In this document: piece by piece, positions 37,837-44,850 of the stretch
How positions within the stretch are numbered: the stretch's first letter is position 1
Layout: every line of letters begins with the position of its first letter
Source of the DNA: Mesorhizobium shangrilense
GTDB taxonomy: Bacteria > Pseudomonadota > Alphaproteobacteria > Rhizobiales > Rhizobiaceae
Assembly: GCF_040537815.1 (NCBI RefSeq)
Contig: NZ_JBEWSZ010000001.1
Coordinates: 2,170,001 to 2,234,000, forward strand
Reading direction: 5' to 3'
DNA length: 64,000 nt
The notes under the pieces: generated by a model
What the model was told of the DNA's origin: nothing
Seen by the model: the letters and a program-made list of their open reading frames with translations, nothing else
Database searches by the model: none
Position numbers and translations under genes: made by a program

Positions 37837-37861
37837 CGGCGGGCCATGCCCGCCGCTCTTT
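37837..37861. terminator. Bidirectional terminator between sixA-like gene and DUF680
   Basis: CGGCGGGC-CAT-GCCCGCCG (37837-37855) forms an 8-bp stem followed by CTCTTT. On the other strand TTCTTGTTTTTG follows the stem, so it can serve both convergent genes. Confidence 0.8.
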
Positions 37862-37882
37862 GTGGTCAACGACGTTTGAAAA

Positions 37883-38137
37883 TCAATGACCCCAGATGCC
37901 CTGGCCCGACTGAGCCGGCACATTGGCATTGGCGTCGCCCTGCGCCTGGTTCGGCTTCAGGATGGAGCCGGTAAACGAGTTGTCGATATTGGCATTGTCG
38001 AAATTGGCGGAATGCCTGATCGTCGACTGGGTGACAGCGGGCTGGCTCACATTATCCGAGCCATAATTGTCGCTACCTGCAAAAGCAGTGCCCGTGGCAA
38101 GGAGGATAGCGGCGGCGGTGAGTGCGATCTTGGTCAT
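37883..38137 (-). CDS. DUF680 exported peptide
   Basis: An 84-aa exported peptide of the DUF680 family, seen chiefly in Mesorhizobium, function unknown. The signal peptide MTKIALTAAAILLATGTAFAG is near identical to that of the next gene. The mature part is polar and Asn/Ser/Gln-rich (SDNYGSDNVSQPAVTQS) with no cysteine. It ends in GQGIWGH. The start has GGAGTAC about 8 bases upstream. It lies downstream of its paralogue with 50 bases between them. Confidence 0.82.
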   Translation of the reverse strand: MTKIALTAAAILLATGTAFAGSDNYGSDNVSQPAVTQSTIRHSANFDNANIDNSFTGSILKPNQAQGDANANVPAQSGQGIWGH

Positions 38138-38187
38138 TTTAAGTACTCCTGATTCGAGATTTGGTTGAAGGGTTGAGCGCGGCGCGA

Positions 38188-38400
38188 TCAGTGGTTACCG
38201 AAAAGGTCCCTGTCGCTGCCTTGCGTGACCGGCTTCTGGACGGCCGCGCCGTGATTCTGGATCGAGCCGGTGGTAGAATTGTCTATCGACTGCGTCACGG
38301 CAGGCTGATTGACGTTGTTGGATTGGAAATTGTCACTGCCGGCAAAAGCGGCGCCCGTGGCGACGAGCATGGCGGCGGCGGTAAGTGCGATCTTGGTCAT
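38188..38400 (-). CDS. DUF680 exported peptide, tandem paralogue
   Basis: A 70-aa exported peptide of the DUF680 family. Residues 1-20 form the signal peptide (MTKIALTAAAMLVATGAAFA). The mature peptide repeats the paralogue's pattern (SDNFQSNNVNQPAVTQS) and ends in the family-like KPVTQGSDRDLFGNH. GGAGTAAC precedes the ATG. The two genes are probably a tandem duplication that has diverged in the C-terminal half; both share the small size and polar composition of a secreted peptide. Confidence 0.82.
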   Translation of the reverse strand: MTKIALTAAAMLVATGAAFAGSDNFQSNNVNQPAVTQSIDNSTTGSIQNHGAAVQKPVTQGSDRDLFGNH

Positions 38401-38899
38401 TGTCGTTACTCCAGTATTCCGTAGTTCTGTCCGTCAAGTGGCGTGTGCCTTGGGAGGAATTCGCGTCGCTCGGACCACCCAGAAATGGGTTAGCCGGGCT
38501 GTTGGTTCCAATCACGAAGATGTTCCGGCGCCACCTGAATCCGGTTCTTGAAATGTCGCCAGGGGCTCCCAAGGCCCAATATTTTTCTATTTATTTCAAC
38601 AGCTTAACTCTTACCAGTCACCCAAGCATCCCCGTGTTTTCTTGGCCGTCGTTCACCCCACGCTGCACGGTCCGTCAACAGAAACGAACCGTTCGGTTCG
38701 ATTATTAAACATAAATGGACGTTGCGAGCCCGGGAACGCCTTTCCGCGGCGGTGAGAGCCGGGCATTTGCGTCGGGGCCTGATCAATATTATCGGTTATC
38801 GGGTGCGTTGATTTCCGGAACAGGCCGGGCCTCGCGTGCCGGCGTCCTTCGAAAGAGCAAAGGCCCACAATGGGCAGCACCCCGAAACAGGGATAGAAA
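38401..38899. promoter_or_regulatory. 499-bp divergent intergenic region
   Basis: This lies between the DUF680 pair and the response regulator gene and should hold both promoters. It includes an AT-rich stretch (38580-38600) and an inverted repeat at 38685-38700. No open frame here convinces me. Confidence 0.4.
38685..38700. repeat. Inverted repeat, possible operator
   Basis: CGAACC-GTTC-GGTTCG lies 200 bases upstream of the response regulator gene, followed by ATTATTAAAC. It may be an operator or a small hairpin. Confidence 0.35.
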
Positions 38900-39568
38900 A
38901 TGCGGCTGCTGCTGGTCGAGGACAATCGTGAACTGGCGGATTGGCTGGGCAAGACCTTGCGGCAGGCAAACTACGTCGTCGACGTCGTCCATGACGGCGA
39001 GGATGTCGAGCATGCGCTGGCCGCCGGCGACCATGCGCTGGTGATCCTGGATCTCGCCTTGCCGCGCATGAGCGGCCTCGAAGTGCTGCGGACATTGCGG
39101 GCGCGCGGCAACCGGGTTCCCGTGATCGTGCTGACCGCCAATGCCAGCCTCGACGGTCGGGTCAAGGGCCTCAACGAGGGCGCCGACGATTATCTGGCCA
39201 AGCCGTTCCAGATCGAGGAACTCGAGGCGCGCATCCGCGCGCAGTTGCGACGCGCCAACGACCGGAGCGCACCCGTCGTTGCCTGCGGCGATCTCGTCTT
39301 CGACACCAACACGCGGCTGTTTTCATTGGCTGGCGAAACGCTGGCATTGACGCCACGCGAACATGCCGTGCTGGAGCAACTGATGGTGAAGGCCGGGCGC
39401 ACGGTGAGCAAGGCGGCACTGTCGGCGGCGATCTACGATTTCGAGACCGATGCCGATCCCAGCGCCATCGAGATCTATGTGCACCGCGTGCGCAAGAAAC
39501 TCGAAGGCTCGCGGGTTCATATCGTGACGCTGCGTGGCCTGGGCTATCTGTTGCGCCATGAGGATTAG
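38900..39568 (+). CDS. OmpR-family response regulator (TctD-like)
   Basis: A 222-aa response regulator with an N-terminal receiver and a C-terminal winged-helix DNA-binding domain. The phosphoacceptor is Asp51 (LVILDLALPRMSG), with Thr79 and Lys101 as switch residues. The OmpR-type output domain begins near residue 125 (LALTPREHAVLEQLM, VRKKLEGSRVHIVTLRGLGY). The sequence is closest in feel to TctD, regulator of tricarboxylate uptake, but no tctCBA genes are adjacent. The partner kinase start overlaps its stop. Confidence 0.92.
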   Translation: MRLLLVEDNRELADWLGKTLRQANYVVDVVHDGEDVEHALAAGDHALVILDLALPRMSGLEVLRTLRARGNRVPVIVLTANASLDGRVKGLNEGADDYLAKPFQIEELEARIRAQLRRANDRSAPVVACGDLVFDTNTRLFSLAGETLALTPREHAVLEQLMVKAGRTVSKAALSAAIYDFETDADPSAIEIYVHRVRKKLEGSRVHIVTLRGLGYLLRHED

Positions 39569-40916
39569 CAGTCTCCGCCTGCAGCTTCTGGCCTGGGTGG
39601 TGCTGCCGCTGGCCGGGCTTGCCGCCATCAATCTATGGACCAGCCATGGCAATGCGCTGGCCACTGCCGATCTCGTCACCGACCGCATGCTGCTGGGCTC
39701 GGCACGGGCGATTGCGGAGCAGGTCACCATGACCGATGGTGTGCTGGATGCCACGATACCGCCGGCGGCGATCGAGATGTTCGATACCGGCGATCACGAC
39801 AGCGTCTACTACCATGTCAAGACCGCACAAGGGCGGCTGCTGACCGGCTATCCCAACCTGCCGGAGGCAATGACGCCGCCCAGCACAGAAGCAACCTATC
39901 GCGACCATCGGCTGCGGCTGCTGAACTTCAGCCAGGCGGTGGTCGGCGCCGGCGAAGACTCGCCAATAACAGTCACCGTCGGCGTTACGCTTGCCGGGCA
40001 TGATGCGATGGTGCGGCGGCTCTGGCTTGGCGCCTTCACACAGCAGCTGGCGCTGGTGGCGATTGCAGGCCTGTTCGTGCTGCTTGGTCTCCACCGGGGC
40101 CTGGGGCCGCTGATCAGACTGCGCGATGCGGTGCGTTCGCCAGACCGCAGCGACCTCGATCCGGTGGAAGTGCCGGGCGCTCAGAGTGAAATCCGGCCGC
40201 TGATCGACGCACTCAACGCCTATATGGCACGCGTGCGCGCGCAGATGGCGTCGCAGCGCCGCTTCATTGCCAACGCCGCGCACCAGTTGCGCACGCCGCT
40301 GGCGTTGATGTCGACGCAGGCGAGCTACGCACTGCGAGAAACTGGTCCCGATGCCCGCCATGAAGCGCTGGTGGCGCTGCAGGCGAGCTCCGGCCGCCTG
40401 GCGCGTCTGGCAGAACAACTACTGACCCTGTCGAGGGCCGAGCCAGGCAGCCGACGGCCGCGCGCCGACCGTGTCGACCTGACCGAAGCAGCTCGTCAGG
40501 TGCTGGAAACCCATGCACCGGTGGCCATCGGCCGCGATATCGATCTTGGCCTTGATGAGGCCGGGCCGGTTCCGGTGGTCGGCGACGGCACCATGCTGCG
40601 CGAGATGATCGTGAACCTGGTCGACAACGCGTTGCGTCACACGCCCCCCGGCGGCAGCGTCACCGTCACGCTGGCCTCGGTTGACGGCGAGGCCGTGCTT
40701 ACGGTCGCTGACAATGGGCCTGGAATCCCCGAGGACGAACGAGACCACGTTTTCGAGCGCTTCTACCGCATCGCCGGTTCGGCCGAGGACGGCAGCGGGC
40801 TTGGGCTGGCCATCGTGCGCGAGGTTGTCGAAAACGCCGGCGGCCGCGTCACCCTTGGGGACGGCGCGACCGGCGGCCTGGTTGTCGAGGTGCGGCTGCC
40901 GCTGGCGGGCGGCTAG
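39558..40916 (+). CDS. Sensor histidine kinase (TctE-like)
   Basis: A 452-aa membrane sensor kinase. It has a helix at residues 8-28, a periplasmic domain (about 30-155), a second helix near 165-180, then the HisKA domain with His242 in AHQLRTPLALM. The HATPase part holds the N box VNLVDNALRHTP and G boxes ADNGPGIPEDE and GSGLGLAIVREV. The start ATG lies inside the response regulator gene (11-base overlap), so the pair is coupled. The periplasmic domain resembles the TctE-type sensor; its ligand is unknown. It is convergent with an ABC transporter operon 14 bases away. Confidence 0.92.
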   Translation: MRISSLRLQLLAWVVLPLAGLAAINLWTSHGNALATADLVTDRMLLGSARAIAEQVTMTDGVLDATIPPAAIEMFDTGDHDSVYYHVKTAQGRLLTGYPNLPEAMTPPSTEATYRDHRLRLLNFSQAVVGAGEDSPITVTVGVTLAGHDAMVRRLWLGAFTQQLALVAIAGLFVLLGLHRGLGPLIRLRDAVRSPDRSDLDPVEVPGAQSEIRPLIDALNAYMARVRAQMASQRRFIANAAHQLRTPLALMSTQASYALRETGPDARHEALVALQASSGRLARLAEQLLTLSRAEPGSRRPRADRVDLTEAARQVLETHAPVAIGRDIDLGLDEAGPVPVVGDGTMLREMIVNLVDNALRHTPPGGSVTVTLASVDGEAVLTVADNGPGIPEDERDHVFERFYRIAGSAEDGSGLGLAIVREVVENAGGRVTLGDGATGGLVVEVRLPLAGG

Positions 40917-40930
40917 TCCCTTCGCGGTGC

Positions 40931-41809
40931 TTACTGTGTCTCGTGCAGCGGCTGGGGACGCCATTTCGCCAGGCGATCCTCGACCATCGTCATCAGATAT
41001 TCCGCGCCGAGCGCCACCACCATGACAACGACGATCGCGGCATACATGCCGGCCGCGTCGAAGGATCCCTTGGCAATGTTGATCAGCAGACCGATGCCGT
41101 AGCGCGCGCCGACGAACTCACCAACGATCGCACCGATGATGGCGAAGCCGAAGCTGACATGCAGGCTGGCGAAGATCCAGCTCATCGCCGACGGGACGAT
41201 CACCGAGCGCGTCAGCTGCCAGTTGGAAGCGCCGAGGATACGGGCGTTGGCGATCATCGCCCTGTCGGCCTCCCGAACGCCCTGGAATGCGTTGTGGAAC
41301 ACGACGAAGAAAACCATCACGAAGGCAAGCGCCACTTTCGAGGCGAGACCGAGGCCGAGGATCATGATGAAGATCGGCGCCAGAACCACGCGCGGGATGG
41401 AATTGATCACCTTGATGTAGATGGAAAAGATATCGGCCGCCATCCGGTTACGACCAAGCGCGACGCCGATAATGATGCCGGCGACGGAGCCCGTGACGAA
41501 GCCGATGACCGCTTCCTCCATCGTCACATAGAGATGGTACCACAGTGGGCCTTCGGACGTCCCTTCGGTCGTCCACTCGTACAGCCGCATCGCGATCGCG
41601 CTCGGCATTGCGTAGAAGAACGGATCGATCCAGGCCAGCCGCGCGGCAATCTCCCACAAGCCGAGAAAAGCCACCAGAATGGCGATGCGCCAGAACATTA
41701 CGGAGCGGCGGCGGTGCTGGGCCGCCTTCGCGGCAGCGGCTTCGATTTCCGCGTCGGACGTGCCGGGCCTGAACGTTCCGGAGCTGATATCGATGGCGGC
41801 ATCAGTCAT
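40931..41809 (-). CDS. NitT/TauT-type ABC transporter permease
   Basis: A 292-aa inner-membrane permease of the nitrate/sulfonate/taurine importer class, with six helices. N-terminal residues 1-35 are cytoplasmic. The EAA-like loop is in ARILGASNWQLTRSVIVPSA. The preceding core GFVTGSVAGIIIGVALGRNR is typical of SsuC/TauC-type permeases. It is the last gene of a binding protein, ATPase, permease operon; the ATG follows GGAGGAATGCC, with 11 bases after the ATPase stop. The substrate (a sulfonate, pyrimidine precursor or similar) cannot be fixed. Confidence 0.92.
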   Translation of the reverse strand: MTDAAIDISSGTFRPGTSDAEIEAAAAKAAQHRRRSVMFWRIAILVAFLGLWEIAARLAWIDPFFYAMPSAIAMRLYEWTTEGTSEGPLWYHLYVTMEEAVIGFVTGSVAGIIIGVALGRNRMAADIFSIYIKVINSIPRVVLAPIFIMILGLGLASKVALAFVMVFFVVFHNAFQGVREADRAMIANARILGASNWQLTRSVIVPSAMSWIFASLHVSFGFAIIGAIVGEFVGARYGIGLLINIAKGSFDAAGMYAAIVVVMVVALGAEYLMTMVEDRLAKWRPQPLHETQ

Positions 41810-41820
41810 GGCATTCCTCC

Positions 41821-42630
41821 TCAGGCTGCCGCACGCGCATAGCTGGTCTCGACCTCTTCCTTGAGATCGGCCCAGATCGTGCGCGAATAGTCGATGAACC
41901 TCTGTTCGTAGCGGATGTCGGCGACAACTCGCGGACGAGGCAGGTCGATGGTATAGACCGACTTCACGGTCGCAGGTCCAGCAGTCAGAACATAGACCTT
42001 GTCGGCCAACGCGATCGCCTCCTCCAGATCATGCGTGACGAAGACCACCGAGGCCTTTGCTTGCGACCACAGCCGCAGCAGTTCCTCGTGCATCAGCACG
42101 CGCGTCTGCACGTCGAGCGCTGAAAACGGCTCGTCCATGAGAAGGATCTCGGGTCCGTTGATGAACGTCTGGGCAAGCGCGACACGTTTGCGCATGCCGC
42201 CCGAAAGCTGATGTGGATAGTGATGCTCGAACCGCGATAGCCCAACGCGCGCCAGCCAGTCGCGTGCCGCGACGGTGGCGTCCGACTTCGCCTTGCCGCG
42301 AAAGAGAGGACCTGCCATCACGTTCTCGATCACAGTTCGCCAGGGGAACAGGGCATCGCTCTGGAAAACAAAGCCGATGCGCGGATCTATCCCCTTGACC
42401 GGCGCGCCCATGACACGAACCTCGCCGGCACTGGGGCTTGCCAGTCCTGTGACCAGGTTGAGGGTAGTGGATTTTCCGCAACCCGTCGGGCCGACAACAG
42501 CAACGAATTCACCGCGCTCGACGGTCATTGTGAAATCGCGCAGTGCCGTCAGCGATTTGCCGGTGGGCGAGAGGAAGCGACGGCTGACATTGATCAGTTC
42601 GATCGCCGGTGCATTTTTTTCTAGGGCCAT
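41821..42630 (-). CDS. NitT/TauT-type ABC transporter ATP-binding protein
   Basis: A 269-aa ATPase. Walker [10 protein letters not shown] is at residues 47-55, the signature LSGGM at 142-146, and Walker B LLMDEP at 163-168, with the switch His in [13 protein letters not shown]. The ATG at 42630 has AGGAG nine bases upstream; 14 earlier in-frame codons are rejected. It drives uptake through the neighbouring permease, in the order binding protein, ATPase, permease, with 11 bases to the next gene. Confidence 0.93.
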   Translation of the reverse strand: MALEKNAPAIELINVSRRFLSPTGKSLTALRDFTMTVERGEFVAVVGPTGCGKSTTLNLVTGLASPSAGEVRVMGAPVKGIDPRIGFVFQSDALFPWRTVIENVMAGPLFRGKAKSDATVAARDWLARVGLSRFEHHYPHQLSGGMRKRVALAQTFINGPEILLMDEPFSALDVQTRVLMHEELLRLWSQAKASVVFVTHDLEEAIALADKVYVLTAGPATVKSVYTIDLPRPRVVADIRYEQRFIDYSRTIWADLKEEVETSYARAAA

Positions 42631-42698
42631 GGTGGAACTCCTGGATACGAGCGGACGCCCGCCGTCGGCCAAGGCCGCCGGACGCGAAAAATGACAGG

Positions 42699-42729
42699 TG
42701 CCGGCGCGATGTCGTTCACCGCGCCGGCA
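42699..42729 (-). terminator. Hairpin between binding-protein and ATPase genes
   Basis: TGCCGGCGC at 42699-42707 pairs with GCGCCGGCA at 42721-42729. On the minus strand the stem follows the binding-protein stop by 7 bases and is followed shortly by TTTTT. It is placed like the aapJ-aapQ hairpin and would favour the binding protein over the rest of the operon. Confidence 0.6.
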
Positions 42730-42736
42730 TCGCCTG

Positions 42737-43750
42737 CTACTTGGCGTTCTTGACGAATTCCGAGGTATAGGTCTTGGCGAGGTCGATCTGCTTGCCCTGC
42801 AGATCCTTCGAGAAGGCCGAAAGCACCGTCAGCACCGTCTCCGGTCCACCCTCGGGCATTATCCCGTCAGGGGTGAACATCGCCTTGCCGGCATCGAGCG
42901 CCTTCACATAGCCTTCCTTGTCGCCGACGTAGTAGTCCTTCGGCATCTTGTCGGCGATCTCGGCGCCGCTATGCGAATTGATGAACTTCTGCGTCTTGAC
43001 GAACGCGTTGACCAATTTCTGCACGGTGTCCTTGTGCGCCTCGACCCAATCGGTCTGCATATAGAGGGAGGCGGCCGGGTATGTGCCGCCGAGAGCAGCC
43101 TTGGTGCCTTCCATCGTACGCATGTCGATAAGAACGGAGGCTTCGCCGGTCTTCAGCAGTCGTGTGATCGTCGGCTCGGTCGTCATGCCCGCCTGGATCT
43201 TGTCCTGCTGCATGGCGGCGATGAAGGTGGTGCCGGCGCCGACCGGAACCGAGGTGAAGTCACCGAGCTTCAATCCGTTCTTGACCGCGAGATACTGCGT
43301 CAGGAAATTCGTCGAGGAGCCAAGGCCGGTCACGCCAAGGCTCATGCCCTTGAAGTCGGCCGGTGACTTGATCTCGGGATGCTTTGTCGAAACGAGTTCG
43401 ACTTCGCCTGGCGCCTGGCTGAACTGGACGATGGATTCAACGAACTTGCCCTTTGCCTGCAGGTCGATGCAGTGGTCGTAGAAGCCGACGACCCCTTGTA
43501 CGGCACCAGCCAGCATCTCGTTTTCAGCATCGACGCCGGCGGGTTCATTCAGCAACTCGACGTCGAGCCCCTCGTCCTTGAAGTAACCGAGCGCTTCGGT
43601 CAGCTTGGCGGGCAGATAAATCTGTTTCTCGTAGCCGCCGACCATGATGGAAACTTTTTCGTCGGCGTGCGCGGACGGCGCGGACAAAGCCATGGTGGCG
43701 ACGAGTGCGGTTGTGGCGGCTGAATCAAGCAGTATTCGCGCGAGCGACAT
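42737..43750 (-). CDS. NitT/TauT-type ABC transporter substrate-binding protein
   Basis: A 337-aa periplasmic binding protein of the NMT1/THI5-like (SsuA/TauA) class. Residues 1-29 are a signal peptide ending APSAHA. The mature start is KVSIMVGGYEKQIYLPAKLT, then the helix-loop EALGYFKDEGLDVELLNEPAG and the hinge SPADFKGMSLGVTGLGSSTN. The ATG at 43750 has GGAAGAGG upstream; 26 earlier codons are rejected. It is first in the importer operon, and a hairpin separates it from the ATPase gene. Confidence 0.92.
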   Translation of the reverse strand: MSLARILLDSAATTALVATMALSAPSAHADEKVSIMVGGYEKQIYLPAKLTEALGYFKDEGLDVELLNEPAGVDAENEMLAGAVQGVVGFYDHCIDLQAKGKFVESIVQFSQAPGEVELVSTKHPEIKSPADFKGMSLGVTGLGSSTNFLTQYLAVKNGLKLGDFTSVPVGAGTTFIAAMQQDKIQAGMTTEPTITRLLKTGEASVLIDMRTMEGTKAALGGTYPAASLYMQTDWVEAHKDTVQKLVNAFVKTQKFINSHSGAEIADKMPKDYYVGDKEGYVKALDAGKAMFTPDGIMPEGGPETVLTVLSAFSKDLQGKQIDLAKTYTSEFVKNAK

Positions 43751-43881
43751 GGCCTCTTCCCTTTGTTCGTTTCCCGCGCCCCTCCTCTCTCCCGTCGCTT
43801 GCGCGACAAATATGGGGGCGCTTGCCAACAGTTATGGCACCAACCTTTCATCCAGCTTTCAAGGCGATACCTGAAGTCACT

Positions 43882-44760
43882 TCAAACCTTACGAATCAGT
43901 AAGCTGTTATTCGCAGGCTGTGCGGTTCGCTCAACTGCTGACGAGGCAAGCTGTTCGTGTTTGCCCAGTCCCAGCACATCTAGCATATCGTATTCGCCGG
44001 GCGAGCGGCCCATCACGAAGAGCGCCGCCGCCACGGCTCCATGGGCGAACATGCCGCGGTCGCCCGCCGAATGCGACAACGTCACGGTTTCGCCCTCGGC
44101 GCAGAAGCTGACACTGTGATCGCCGACGATGCTTCCGCCGCGTATCACCGCAAAACCGATATCGCCGGGCCGCCGGGCGCCAATCATGCCGTCACGAGAC
44201 CTGACAGCGACGACGTCGATGTCGACGCCACAGCCCTTGGCGGCGGCTTCGCCAAGCATCAGAGCCGTGCCCGACGGCGCGTCGACCTTATGGCGGTGAT
44301 GGGCCTCGAAAATCTCGATATCCCAATCTTCGGGATCGAGCGCCCTCGCCGCTTGCTCAACCAACCCTATCAGCATGTTGAGCCCGAGCGAAAAACTGCC
44401 GGAGCGCACGATCGGGACGACTTTCGAGGCGTCGGCAATCACGGCAAGCTCGGCCGCGTCGAAGCCTGTCGAGCCGATCACCAGCGCCGGGCCGCCGCGC
44501 TCGGCACAAACGCGCGCCAGCGATGCCGATGCGGCAGGCGCCGTGAAGTCGATGACCACGTCGGCGACGGCAAGCGCTTCGTCCCGGCCGACCAGCCCCG
44601 CGCCGCTGGCGTCGGATCGATGGAAGCGAGCGACCAGCGCCAGTCGGGAATCGGCCTCGACCACCTCGGCCATTTGCCGGCCCATGCGGCCCAGCGCGCC
44701 GGCAATGGCAATTTTGATCGGCTGGGGCAAGGCGAGCTCTCCGAAGGCGTTCCCGATCAT
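43882..44760 (-). CDS. dapB: 4-hydroxy-tetrahydrodipicolinate reductase
   Basis: Reductase of the diaminopimelate/lysine pathway (about 292 aa), NAD(P)H-dependent. The Rossmann fold is [20 protein letters not shown] and the substrate-binding/catalytic motif is [17 protein letters not shown]. The closing region has [20 protein letters not shown]. Length is somewhat above the usual 265-275 residues. The start is uncertain: the ATG at 44760 is used, but an ATG at 44790 and a TTG at 44796 are in frame. It follows the antiporter gene by 90 bases. Whether it is the main DapB of this genome or a paralogue is unknown. Confidence 0.85.
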   Translation of the reverse strand: MIGNAFGELALPQPIKIAIAGALGRMGRQMAEVVEADSRLALVARFHRSDASGAGLVGRDEALAVADVVIDFTAPAASASLARVCAERGGPALVIGSTGFDAAELAVIADASKVVPIVRSGSFSLGLNMLIGLVEQAARALDPEDWDIEIFEAHHRHKVDAPSGTALMLGEAAAKGCGVDIDVVAVRSRDGMIGARRPGDIGFAVIRGGSIVGDHSVSFCAEGETVTLSHSAGDRGMFAHGAVAAALFVMGRSPGEYDMLDVLGLGKHEQLASSAVERTAQPANNSLLIRKV

Positions 44761-44850
44761 GATCCCAATCGGTCGATAGGCAAAGATCATGATCAAACAA
44801 GATGATAGAGCCAGGCTCTGTGAGAATGATTCAGGTGGAACGGAACCTGA

